Positions 1-6,783 are shown, numbered from the stretch's first letter. The stretch: DNA of 7,626 nt from an uncultured Clostridia bacterium (GCA_946623765.1 CAMORL010000078.1:1-7626), one strand, 5' to 3'. Made by a program: numbers and translations. Notes: generated from the letters alone by a model not told the origin.

Positions 1-31
1 AAGCGAGGTCGGATGAGGTGTAGACGAGGAC

Positions 32-75
32 AAGAAAAACCTCGGGGCGCCTTCCTTACGGAGTGCGCCCCGAAG
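32..75 (-). terminator. Rho-independent terminator of the GntR/ABC operon
   Basis: Read on the minus strand, a 9-bp perfect GC-rich stem (arms 65-73 and 42-50) can extend by a G-U and a C-G pair. The loop holds a small inner TCC/GGA helix. A U-rich run (TTTTTCTT, positions 39-32) follows two bases after the stem. It lies about 80 nt past the permease stop codon, so it should end the three-gene operon. On the plus strand a TTTTT run at 84-88 is about 10 nt from the stem, so a bidirectional role is doubtful. Confidence 0.8.
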
Positions 76-157
76 AGGAGAGCTTTTTGCATGTATGCGA
101 TATGTATGCTGCATCGAAGCGCGGGGACCCGCGGAAGAGCCGGGGAGAGCCGATGCG

Positions 158-2293
158 TCAGACGCCTTCGTAAGAGAGCGAAAAGTCCTCGAATTCGTCG
201 CCGGAAATCATCTGCATGATCGCCCGCATCAGCGAGTCGTCCGCTTTGAAGCCTGCGGTCGGATACCGGAAATCGTTTGCCGAAACGATTCCGGTGAAAT
301 TCATCGTGTAGTTCATAAACTGAATCGTAACACAGTTTTCCGCATCCTCTGCAAGCGGCGCTTCCGAGAGCGCTTTCAGGATCTGATACACTTCGGGGTG
401 CGTTTCCATCGGCGTCAGATTCTTCTTCGAATCCTCGAAGGAGAGAAGAGAGTAAACCTGTACGTTGTGATTACCGATATAGAATGAATCGTTTTCCGGC
501 ATTCTCGAGGGGTGTTCCATCCAATTCACAAATTCGCGGAGCGCTGCGCGCACATTCTTCTCGTATCGCGCGTTGAGATACTTCAGCATCGCTTTCGCGG
601 CGTTCGGCGTCAGTTCGTTGATCCGGTATACGGCATAGAAATTATCGGTCCCGCGGGAGACATACAGCGTAACGGTAAGATCGGCTGCGGCGTTCTGAGC
701 CGACGGAAAACCGAGTTTGTTGGAACCGACCGTCAGCGAGAGACGCTGTTCCTCCGACAGCTTTGCAAAGTCCTCACGGAACAGACGCCCGACTTCTTTT
801 GCTTCCGCCGCCGTCAATCCTTCGCACTGATACCGGATCATACCCTTCGGGTAGGATGCGAGCGCTTCTCGGAATGCGGGGTCTTCGAGACACAGCTTTT
901 TAAGCTGCTCTTCGCTTCTCTGTGCGGAGGTCGGTTTCATCGCGACCGTTTTTTTGAACAGACCGCCGTCCCGCACGACGACAAGCGTATCGTAAAAGTC
1001 GCTGTAATCAATGATTTTGGCATTCTTTTGCGATTGCGCTGCAACCAGCGCTTTGCCCTTGAGAAGATCGAACCGGTGCCGGTGCAGCAAATAGTCCGGA
1101 TACTGTTCCGCTCCGGTCAAGGAGTTCGGCATCAGCAGCGTGGATTCGCCGTTGACTTGATAGGACCGGATCTCCTCCTGCGATAATACGGCGGGCGTGC
1201 GCGATTTCGCAACCCAGTTCGGGACGAAAATATAGAACAGCGCAAGCGCGATGCAGATTGTGTAGAACGGCATCGCCTTCAGAACCGGCTTCATCTTTTT
1301 GGTTGAAATCAGTTCGTAGAGGCAATAGAAGACGAAGGAGAAGAAAACTGCCGTCACGATCAGCGGGAGCAGCACCGTGCGCTCGAAAGACTGCATGTCG
1401 TACTTCCAGCAGACCGTCAGGTTCAGAATGACGATGACGGCAATGAGCTGCGGCATGCCGAAGACGACGCGCGCCGCCGTCTGCAGAACCCTGCTCGCGT
1501 ACGGGTTTTCCGCAAGCTCGGATTTGCGCTTTTTGAAGGCGATGCAGCCGAGCGTCAGAAGCAGCGCGCCGTAGACCAGCGAATACAGCATGGCGGCGAC
1601 GTTCGCATAGTTGATTCCGAAAAGCAGCGAATGGATCGGCGTCGCGGCAATGTTGAATTCCGGATTCAAAAAGAACGGCAGCATGGAGAACGGCGTCATG
1701 CATCCGCTGTCTCCCTCGACGAACATCCAGAACGCGGTGAGCAGAAGACGCGGCAGAAACAGCACCGTGACCGACTGGAAGAATGCGGCAAACCGTCTTC
1801 CGCAGAGCGCGCTGCCGATCATGAATGCCGAAACGATCTCGATCGCCGCGATCAGCATATTGAGAAATACGCAGAGATACAGCAGATAGTTGATCGGCAG
1901 TCCGAAGATCGTGAACAGAAGCACGTTGACGACGGCATACGAACCGAGCGCGATCAGAATCCAGAGGAAGATCGCCGCGGCGGTGGACGCGTACGTCTGC
2001 ACGCGCGTCAGCGCAAGCGCATGGTAGAAGTCGCTCTGCACGCGCTTGTTGAGCCAGCGGAACGCGCCGAACACCATGATAGGCGACATCACATAGAGGA
2101 ACAGCAGCATCGGCAGCGCCATAAGCCGCGGATCGTAGTGCGTCACGGAAGCGCTCACCGGATCGCGCATAATCAGCACGGAGAAGATAATAAGGTTCAA
2201 TCCGGCGAGGATGATCGTGCCGACAAGCCCCTTTGTGCGAAGCTGTCGGAACAGTTCACGGAAGTATCCGCGATGAATCAAAGCCCGTTTCAT
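158..2293 (-). CDS. ABC-2-like transporter permease with a large C-terminal extracytoplasmic domain (DUF6449-like)
   Basis: Membrane subunit of an ABC transporter, 711 residues; the substrate cannot be read from sequence. By eye there are nine hydrophobic segments, near residues 22-42, 58-78, 103-130, 135-160, 168-190, 222-252, 280-296, 307-328 and 341-358. Lys/Arg-rich loops follow segments 2, 4, 6 and 8 (e.g. KKRK at 254-257, KKMK at 332-335), so the N-terminus is inside and the roughly 350-residue C-terminal part is outside. The loop with SDFYHALALTR (87-97) resembles the SDFYHSLP-type loop of permeases found beside YtrA/YtrB-like genes. The C-terminal half resembles what is annotated as DUF6449, recalled from memory. 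The start follows the ATPase stop by one nucleotide, and its AGGAGGTG site lies inside the end of the ATPase gene. Family assignment is firm at the level of ABC permease; export of a peptide or envelope-active compound is inference. Confidence 0.85.
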   Translation of the reverse strand: MKRALIHRGYFRELFRQLRTKGLVGTIILAGLNLIIFSVLIMRDPVSASVTHYDPRLMALPMLLFLYVMSPIMVFGAFRWLNKRVQSDFYHALALTRVQTYASTAAAIFLWILIALGSYAVVNVLLFTIFGLPINYLLYLCVFLNMLIAAIEIVSAFMIGSALCGRRFAAFFQSVTVLFLPRLLLTAFWMFVEGDSGCMTPFSMLPFFLNPEFNIAATPIHSLLFGINYANVAAMLYSLVYGALLLTLGCIAFKKRKSELAENPYASRVLQTAARVVFGMPQLIAVIVILNLTVCWKYDMQSFERTVLLPLIVTAVFFSFVFYCLYELISTKKMKPVLKAMPFYTICIALALFYIFVPNWVAKSRTPAVLSQEEIRSYQVNGESTLLMPNSLTGAEQYPDYLLHRHRFDLLKGKALVAAQSQKNAKIIDYSDFYDTLVVVRDGGLFKKTVAMKPTSAQRSEEQLKKLCLEDPAFREALASYPKGMIRYQCEGLTAAEAKEVGRLFREDFAKLSEEQRLSLTVGSNKLGFPSAQNAAADLTVTLYVSRGTDNFYAVYRINELTPNAAKAMLKYLNARYEKNVRAALREFVNWMEHPSRMPENDSFYIGNHNVQVYSLLSFEDSKKNLTPMETHPEVYQILKALSEAPLAEDAENCVTIQFMNYTMNFTGIVSANDFRYPTAGFKADDSLMRAIMQMISGDEFEDFSLSYEGV

Positions 2294-2294
2294 C

Positions 2295-3206
2295 TTACTG
2301 CACCTCCTGTTTCAGAACTTCGGAGAATTCATAGCCGAGCTGTCCCATCTCATAGACAAAGACCTCTTCGAGCGACAGCGGCAGGATTTCGAAGAGCACC
2401 GGATGCATCGCCGTGATCGTCTCCTCGGTTTCTTTGCGGTCGCCGCGCACGATCATCGAAGCCACGCTGCCGCGCTTCGTGAAGTTCAGAACGTTCACGC
2501 CTTCGAAGCGCGTTCGGTCGTACTCGCCCTCGAACGCCACCTGCACCTTAAAGAGCGAGGTCTTGAGATGATCGACGTCGCTTTCGAAGATGATGCCGCC
2601 CTTGTGCAGAAGCGCAAGCTGATCGCACGTATCTTCAAGCTCGCGCAGGCTGTGGCTCGTGATGACGACGGTTGCCTTTCGCTCGATCACCTCGCGGTAC
2701 AGAAGGTTCTTCACAAGGTTTCGCATGACCGGATCGAGCCCGTCGAACGTCTCGTCGAAGAGAATGAAATCCGCGCGGCAGGAAAGCGCGAGGATCGTCG
2801 CCGCCTGACGCCGCATGCCCTTCGAGAACGTATTGATGTTCGCCTTCGGATTGAGCGAAAAGTCCTTGAGAAGCGTGTTGAACCGCTCGTGTGAAAAGCC
2901 TTCGAAGACCGAGGCATAGAGCTGTTCCATGCGTCTGAGATCCGCGTGCGGCAGGAAGAACAGCTCGTCGGGAACAAAGACGATCCGTTTCTTGACGTCC
3001 GGATTGTCGAAGACCGGCTGTCCGTCGATCGTAATGCTGCCGCTCTCGGGACGGTAGATGCCGGAGATCAGCCGCAGCAGGGTGGATTTACCGGAGCCGT
3101 TCGAGCCCACAAGCCCGTAAACGCAGCCCTCCGGAATCGTGCAATTCAAACGGTCGAGCACGACTTTGCGGTCGAACTGTTTGACAACGTTCGTAATCTG
3201 AATCAT
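2295..3206 (-). CDS. ABC transporter ATP-binding protein (YtrB-like)
   Basis: Cytoplasmic ATPase subunit, 303 residues, that should drive the adjacent permease. Visible motifs are Walker A GSNGSGKST (34-42), a signature-like FSKGMRRQ (127-134) in place of LSGGQ, Walker B FILFDE (147-152) with catalytic E152, D-loop GLDP (156-159) and switch H185. The usual Q-loop glutamine is absent: the position reads FVPDELFF (77-84), a PDE-type form I associate with YtrB/EcsA-like exporters. Residues after about 205 form the C-terminal accessory region. The reading frame is open upstream to 3401, but the start at 3206 is preferred: it gives the canonical MIQITNVVKQF opening and has AAAGGAGA 7 nt upstream, and it forms an ATGA overlap with the GntR stop. 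The signature and Q-loop changes look like family traits, not damage. Confidence 0.93.
   Translation of the reverse strand: MIQITNVVKQFDRKVVLDRLNCTIPEGCVYGLVGSNGSGKSTLLRLISGIYRPESGSITIDGQPVFDNPDVKKRIVFVPDELFFLPHADLRRMEQLYASVFEGFSHERFNTLLKDFSLNPKANINTFSKGMRRQAATILALSCRADFILFDETFDGLDPVMRNLVKNLLYREVIERKATVVITSHSLRELEDTCDQLALLHKGGIIFESDVDHLKTSLFKVQVAFEGEYDRTRFEGVNVLNFTKRGSVASMIVRGDRKETEETITAMHPVLFEILPLSLEEVFVYEMGQLGYEFSEVLKQEVQ
2301..2308 (-). promoter_or_regulatory. Ribosome binding site of the permease, inside the ATPase gene
   Basis: AGGAGGTG on the minus strand, 7 nt before the permease ATG at 2293. It sits within the last codons of the upstream ATPase gene, so ribosomes finishing the ATPase arrive at this site. 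This near-consensus site fixes the permease start. Confidence 0.85.
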
Positions 3207-3592
3207 GATTCGGTCTCCTTTCCGGAATTGGATTGATAGACGGTTTCCACGGTTTGTTTCAAAAGCTGTTCGGAAACGCCGCGCGCTTTCAAAAGCTCTG
3301 TCACGGCGACGAACTCGGCAAGCGAACGGTCGACGCTCGCTTTGAGCCGTTCCAGCGCGTCCTTTGCAATGTATCTGCCGCTTCCGGGCACGGAATAGCA
3401 CAGACCGCGGTTTTCAATCTCGTTGAACGCGCGCTGCAGCGTGTTCGGATTGACGCAAAGCGCCTGCGACAGCTCGCGCACGGAGGGCAGCTTTCCGTCC
3501 GCAGCGATCTCGCCGGACAGCAATCCGTATTCAAACTGGGCGATCAGCTGCTCATAGATCGGCGTGCGGGACAGCTTGTCGATGGTAAACAT
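3203..3592 (-). CDS. GntR-family transcriptional repressor, YtrA type
   Basis: Short GntR regulator of 129 residues. The winged helix-turn-helix covers about residues 10-77: PIYEQLIAQF opens it, the helix-turn-helix is around KLPSVRELSQALCVNPNTLQ (34-53), and the wing is at VPGSGRYIA (68-76). Only about 50 residues follow, enough for the short dimerising tail of the YtrA subfamily and too few for a FadR, HutC or MocR effector domain. YtrA-type regulators typically repress their own operon with an ABC transporter, which fits here: the stop overlaps the ATPase start as ATGA, and the permease follows. An AAAGGAG site lies 6 nt before the ATG. The likely target is the repeat overlapping its own promoter. 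The inducer is unknown; in Bacillus, related systems respond to cell-wall-active antibiotics. Confidence 0.93.
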   Translation of the reverse strand: MFTIDKLSRTPIYEQLIAQFEYGLLSGEIAADGKLPSVRELSQALCVNPNTLQRAFNEIENRGLCYSVPGSGRYIAKDALERLKASVDRSLAEFVAVTELLKARGVSEQLLKQTVETVYQSNSGKETES

Positions 3593-3616
3593 GGCATGCT
3601 CCTTTCTGTATGATCT

Positions 3617-3635
3617 GTATTAACACTATTAACAC
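3617..3635 (-). promoter_or_regulatory. Candidate GntR operator: tandem 9-bp repeat
   Basis: On the minus strand GTGTTAATA occurs twice in a row without a spacer, followed by C. The 19-bp block is also an imperfect dyad, with 14 of 19 positions equal to its reverse complement. It covers the probable -10 box and lies just upstream of the GntR gene, where an autoregulated repressor would bind. Assignment to this repressor is inference. Confidence 0.5.
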
Positions 3636-3654
3636 ACTTTGAACGGCGCGTCAA
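3626..3654 (-). promoter_or_regulatory. Probable promoter of the GntR/ABC operon
   Basis: On the minus strand a -35 box TTGACG (3654-3649) is followed after 17 nt by TAATAG (3631-3626). The -35 is a 5/6 match to consensus; the -10 is weak (3/6). Other spacings give no better -10. Transcription would start near 3619, giving a leader of roughly 25 nt with an AAAGGAG ribosome site at 3605-3599. Confidence 0.55.
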
Positions 3655-3722
3655 GCAGAATCGGAAGGATTTTACAATAATTCCGAATATTTCTTACAAA
3701 TGAACAACTTCGTTCCTTCGGG

Positions 3723-3751
3723 AAAATAAAAAACGCACCGTTTCCGGTGCG
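3723..3751 (-). terminator. Rho-independent terminator after the PfkB kinase gene
   Basis: Read on the minus strand, a perfect 7-bp stem CGCACCG/CGGTGCG (3751-3745 and 3740-3734) closes on a GAAA tetraloop and is followed at once by TTTTTTATTTT (3733-3723). It begins 13 nt after the kinase stop codon. It also shields the GntR promoter from read-through out of the CDF/PfkB unit. Confidence 0.93.
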
Positions 3752-3764
3752 CGATACGGTACGA

Positions 3765-4724
3765 TTACGATCCGGCGGACGCCAGAAAAGCATCGAGCTC
3801 CGCCCGCAAAGGAGAGCCTCTTCCGCTTGCCTTCGAGACGCAGATCGCCGCGGCGGCGTTCGCTTCGAGCAGCGCGTCGGCGTCGGACAGTCCGCAAAGC
3901 TTCGCTGCGATGAACGCGCCGTCAAAGGTGTCGCCCGCGCCGACCGTATCGACGACGGCAACGGGGAAGGCAGGGGCGTGGATGCGCGTGCCGTTCCGGT
4001 ACAGATCCGCACCCTGACTGCCGCTGCGCGAGATGACCACGGCGCCGCCTTCTGCGAGCTTTTCGGCGGCAAGCTCGGCGTCGTGCTCCTCGGCAAGCAG
4101 AGGAATCTCGTCGATCGACGAGCCCAGAATCGTGTCCGCAAGGAGCTTTGCCTGCATGAGGTTTTCGCGGAAGGTCGGGTTTTTCAGCGCTTCCACGCGC
4201 ACGTTGACGTCAAACGACACCGGAATCCCCGCGTCGCGGCATGCGCGCATCAGGCGCAGCTGCGTCTTTGCGGCGGGATCTTCGCGCAGCATCATGCCGT
4301 TGCAGTGCAGCCATGAAATGCGGCTTACGATATCGTCCGGGATCTGATCTTCGAAGATCGCGTGCTGTGAGCCGAGATGCGCGGGACACGCAAACGCGGT
4401 GCGGTCGCCCTGTTCGTTCAGCACGAGAAGAACAAGCTGCGTGGGCTTGTCGGGTTCCGTGCGAAGAAGGGACGTATCGACGCCTTCGCGTTCAAGCCCC
4501 GCTTTCAGCATCTGCCCGTACGCATCCTGCCCGCACGTGCCGCAAAACAGCACGGGGATGCCGAGCCGTGCAATCGCGCACGCGGTATTTGCGGCGCTGC
4601 CGCCCTCTGCGGGGCGCACGTCGGCGTTCAGACAGGACGCCGGATCGGACTTCGCTTTCAGCGCGTCCGCGTAGGGAATGATGATGTCGGCGCAGATATC
4701 GCCGAGACAAAGGACCGGTTTCAT
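3765..4724 (-). CDS. PfkB-family carbohydrate kinase
   Basis: Cytoplasmic ATP-dependent kinase of the ribokinase/PfkB family, 319 residues, the usual length. Family marks are the N-terminal strand with GDICADI (8-14), the substrate-binding GGSAANTA (41-48), FDVNVR (171-176, FDPNxR in many relatives), and the C-terminal signature DTVGAGDTFDGAF (259-271) with the GAGD anion hole and catalytic base D265. The NxxE magnesium motif appears as SIDE (203-206), with Ser for Asn and E206 kept. The substrate is not readable: 2-keto-3-deoxygluconate, fructose, ribose or a nucleoside are all possible. Its ATG overlaps the CDF stop as ATGA, and AAGGAGA lies 6 nt upstream at 4737-4731, so it is probably coupled to the CDF gene. 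A strong terminator follows. No sugar transporter or catabolic gene is adjacent. Confidence 0.92.
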   Translation of the reverse strand: MKPVLCLGDICADIIIPYADALKAKSDPASCLNADVRPAEGGSAANTACAIARLGIPVLFCGTCGQDAYGQMLKAGLEREGVDTSLLRTEPDKPTQLVLLVLNEQGDRTAFACPAHLGSQHAIFEDQIPDDIVSRISWLHCNGMMLREDPAAKTQLRLMRACRDAGIPVSFDVNVRVEALKNPTFRENLMQAKLLADTILGSSIDEIPLLAEEHDAELAAEKLAEGGAVVISRSGSQGADLYRNGTRIHAPAFPVAVVDTVGAGDTFDGAFIAAKLCGLSDADALLEANAAAAICVSKASGRGSPLRAELDAFLASAGS

Positions 4725-5959
4725 GCGGATTCTCCTTCCGATATTTCATGTTCGTCGCCGAAGTGCGGCGGATGCGGTTCGCTTCGGTCGATCGTGACCT
4801 CGGCGCGTACGCCGGGAAGCTGCCGACCGATTTCGTTTCTGATCTGTTCGGAAAGCGCGTCGTCCGTCGCGGGACAGGCGAACGGAACAGCGACGTCGAA
4901 GAACAGCGTACTGCCCTCGGGCGAAGGCGTCACGCGGAAATCGTGCATCGAGAGCGAGGGATCGATCCCGGAAAGGACCTTCTCCGTCTGTTCTTTAAGG
5001 CGCGCGGTCAAAGGATCGGCGGTGATGATCGGGTCCATATGGATCGTCACATTTGCGCCGAACCGGTCGGACAGATATTTTTCCGCGTTGTCGATGACGT
5101 CGTGGATCTCGCGGATGTCACCGTCGGCGGGGACCTCCGCGTGCAGCGAAACAAAGACGCGCCCGGGACCGTAATCGTGCACGATGACGTCGTGCACGCC
5201 GCCGATCCCTTCAAAGGAGAGCGTCGCGCGTTCGATCGCTTCGACAAACGCGGGGTCGGGACGCCTGCCGAGCAGCGGCGCGACCGTTTCGCGGACGGAT
5301 TTCAATCCCGTATACAGAATGAACAGGGAAACGAGCAGTCCGCACCATGCGTCCGGACGCACCCATTCGGGCAGCTTTGCAAACCGCGTGACGAGCGCGG
5401 ACACAAGAACCGCGGTCGTTGCCGCCGTATCGCTGAGGCTGTCGAACGAAACCGCTTTCAGCGCGGGGGAATCGAATCGCTTTGCGAGCGCGCGGTTATA
5501 ATAAAACATGTAGAGCTTCACGAGGATCGCCCCCGCCATGATGCACACGGACGGCAGAAAATGCTCCGTGTAGGCAGGCTCTCCGCCGTGGAGGATCACG
5601 CCGAGCGCGCTGCGGAACAGCGACCAGCCCATGAGAAGGATCGCGATGGAAACCAGCAGCCCCGCGATATATTCGATCCGCCCGTGTCCGTACGGATGAT
5701 CGCGGTCCGGCTTCTTTGCGGCAAGCCGGAAGCCGATCAGCGAAATGACGGAGGATCCCGCGTCGCCGAGGTTGTTGAACGCGTCCGCCGTCAGCGAAAC
5801 CGCGTGCGCAATCAGCCCGAATACGAGCTTCAGCGTAAACAGTATGAGATTCAGAAAGATCCCGAAACAGCCGGAAAGCACGCCGTATGCGGCGCGCACG
5901 CGCTCCGGCGGATCGGTCGGCTTTTCACGGATCAGCAGCTTTGCAAGAAGACGAATCAT
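4721..5959 (-). CDS. Cation diffusion facilitator, probable Mn2+ efflux pump, with a duplicated cytosolic domain
   Basis: Inner-membrane metal/H+ antiporter of the CDF family, 412 residues against about 300 for minimal members. Six hydrophobic segments lie within residues 25-220. Aligning the invariant YGHGR (90-94) with FGHGK of E. coli YiiP puts the transport site at N62xxxD66 in TM2 and D173xxxD177 in TM5. This N-D-D-D set is the oxygen-only site associated with Mn-type CDFs such as streptococcal MntE; Zn-type members have D-D-H-D. The usual cytosolic dimerisation fold is at about 230-312 (GIGGVHDVIVHDYG, then VTIHMDP). A further segment (about 318-392, with MHDFRV and FDVAVPF) looks like a second such domain, and the tail is rich in His and acidic residues (394-412). 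AAGAGG lies 8 nt before the ATG. Metal choice is inferred from motifs alone. Confidence 0.92.
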   Translation of the reverse strand: MIRLLAKLLIREKPTDPPERVRAAYGVLSGCFGIFLNLILFTLKLVFGLIAHAVSLTADAFNNLGDAGSSVISLIGFRLAAKKPDRDHPYGHGRIEYIAGLLVSIAILLMGWSLFRSALGVILHGGEPAYTEHFLPSVCIMAGAILVKLYMFYYNRALAKRFDSPALKAVSFDSLSDTAATTAVLVSALVTRFAKLPEWVRPDAWCGLLVSLFILYTGLKSVRETVAPLLGRRPDPAFVEAIERATLSFEGIGGVHDVIVHDYGPGRVFVSLHAEVPADGDIREIHDVIDNAEKYLSDRFGANVTIHMDPIITADPLTARLKEQTEKVLSGIDPSLSMHDFRVTPSPEGSTLFFDVAVPFACPATDDALSEQIRNEIGRQLPGVRAEVTIDRSEPHPPHFGDEHEISEGESA

Positions 5960-5981
5960 AATTAGAACCTCTTATTTCTGC

Positions 5982-6010
5982 ATTATAGCATAAATAGACG
6001 TCGATAACAA
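5982..6010 (-). promoter_or_regulatory. Promoter of the CDF/PfkB unit
   Basis: On the minus strand TTGTTA (6010-6005) and a perfect TATAAT (5987-5982) are 17 nt apart. A TG one base before the -10 (TGCTATAAT) makes it an extended -10 promoter. AT-rich DNA lies upstream of the -35. The start would fall near 5978-5975, leaving a leader of under 20 nt. That is enough for the AAGAGG ribosome site only, so a yybP-ykoY-type Mn riboswitch cannot fit. Confidence 0.75.
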
Positions 6011-6042
6011 ATAAAAAAACACTTTTATTCAATGCGCCTGTA

Positions 6043-6051
6043 TGATATACT
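6043..6051 (+). promoter_or_regulatory. Extended -10 promoter of the nfeD-floA operon
   Basis: TGATATACT holds the TG extension and a TATACT -10 box (5/6 match). No good -35 is found at 16-18 nt spacing, where the DNA is T-rich. Transcription would begin near 6058, about 25 nt before the nfeD ATG. It points away from the CDF promoter in the same gap. Confidence 0.6.
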
Positions 6052-6082
6052 ATGTGTGAAAAAAGAAACAGGAGGGAATCGA

Positions 6083-6577
6083 ATGGAAGCAGTATTCGGC
6101 GCATTATGGGTGCCTTGCCTGGTTTTGAGCATCCTCGGGATCGCGTTTCTGATCGCGGAGCTCTTTATGCCGGGCTTCGGCGTTTCCGGCATCTGCGGCG
6201 TTCTGTGCCTGATCGCCGTCTGCGTGATCCAGTTCATGACCGCAGAGCCGCTGACCGCGATCCTCGTGACAGCCGTGCTCGGCGCGATCCTGATCGCGAT
6301 GGTCGTCGTCTTTATGAAGTCCCTGAAGAAAGGACTGCTGTTCCGCTCGCCGATCGTTCTGAAGGACCGGATCGAAGCGGAAGCGGTGAAACCCTCGTCC
6401 GGATCGCTGGAGCATCTGATCGGCAAGACCGGCAAAACGCTGACGCCGCTCCGTCCGAGCGGAATCGCCGTCATCGACGGACAGCGGTATTCGGTCGAAA
6501 CGCAGGCGATGTTCATCGACCGCGACAGCGAGGTCACGGTGCTCAAGGTCGACGGGACCAAGATCACGGTACAATGA
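6083..6577 (+). CDS. Short-form NfeD family membrane protein
   Basis: Flotillin-associated membrane protein of 164 residues. Three hydrophobic segments (about 10-28, 34-52, 58-78) include the E26-x-x-M-P-G-F-G stretch typical of NfeD proteins. A basic turn (KSLKKG, 79-84) follows, then a small C-terminal beta-rich OB-fold domain from about 108 (GKTGKTLTPLRPSG, then GQRYSVETQ) to the end. The N-terminal ClpP-like protease domain of long NfeD proteins is absent, so this is the short class whose OB domain is thought to contact flotillin. The frame is open upstream to an ATG at 6032, but that lies before the -10 box. The ATG at 6083 has a strong AGGAGGG at 6070-6076. It overlaps the next gene by ATGA, and floA follows, the classical neighbour. 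Its exact role in microdomains is not settled. Confidence 0.9.
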   Translation: MEAVFGALWVPCLVLSILGIAFLIAELFMPGFGVSGICGVLCLIAVCVIQFMTAEPLTAILVTAVLGAILIAMVVVFMKSLKKGLLFRSPIVLKDRIEAEAVKPSSGSLEHLIGKTGKTLTPLRPSGIAVIDGQRYSVETQAMFIDRDSEVTVLKVDGTKITVQ

Positions 6578-6783
6578 AGTATTGCAAAAAATGCGGCGTG
6601 CTGTATACGACGGACGTCTGTCCGAAGTGCGGCGTTCTGAAACCGGAGGCTTCCGAACCGCCGGAGCCCGCACCGCAGAAAACCGTTCGCAGACAGTGGA
6701 TCGCGCTCGTCATTGCGATCCCCGCAACGATTCTGCTCATCTTGGGCGTTTTGAAACTCTTGCAGCTTTTACAACAATCATAG
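6574..6783 (+). CDS. Small zinc-ribbon, single-pass membrane protein between nfeD and floA
   Basis: A 69-residue protein of unknown function. The N-terminus holds two CxxC knuckles, C4-x-x-C7 and C16-x-x-C19, a compact zinc ribbon. A Pro/Glu-rich linker (about 24-36) leads to basic K36 and R39-R40, then one hydrophobic helix (about 42-60) and a short LQLLQQS tail. By the positive-inside rule the zinc ribbon faces the cytoplasm. The start is set by the ATGA overlap with nfeD. No Shine-Dalgarno sequence is visible before it, so translation probably depends on ribosomes leaving nfeD. The stop codon TAG is the first part of the floA ribosome site TAGGAGGA, a tight link forward as well. Position suggests an accessory of the flotillin complex; that is inference. 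It could also be an unrelated metal-binding or rubredoxin-like ribbon protein. Confidence 0.82.
   Translation: MKYCKKCGVLYTTDVCPKCGVLKPEASEPPEPAPQKTVRRQWIALVIAIPATILLILGVLKLLQLLQQS

Noticed and set aside
89..133. Repeated ATGTATGC (91-98, 102-109) and a small CGCGG/CCGCG hairpin (120-133)
   Set aside because: Short, with a four-base loop and no U-run. They lie between the permease stop and its real terminator and have no further support as an element.
3207..3401. Longer N-terminus for the ABC ATPase
   Set aside because: The 65 extra residues are Arg-rich and overlap the GntR gene in another frame. The start at 3206 has a strong ribosome site and the canonical ATPase opening.
4748..5965. 405-codon open frame on the plus strand across the CDF gene
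   Set aside because: It lies wholly antisense to a clear CDF protein. Its translation is rich in Arg, Asp and His with no family motif, a usual by-product of GC-rich codons on the other strand.
5960..5981. Possible manganese riboswitch before the CDF gene
   Set aside because: The leader between the predicted start site and ATG is under 20 nt, far too short for a riboswitch aptamer.
6032..6082. Upstream ATG for the NfeD protein
   Set aside because: It lies before the -10 box, so it would not be transcribed from the likely promoter. The ATG at 6083 has a near-perfect ribosome site.
6052..6573. Long N-terminal extension of the zinc-ribbon protein
   Set aside because: The frame is open but is antiparallel in character to nothing known; it overlaps nfeD throughout and encodes an Arg/Asp-rich sequence without motifs.
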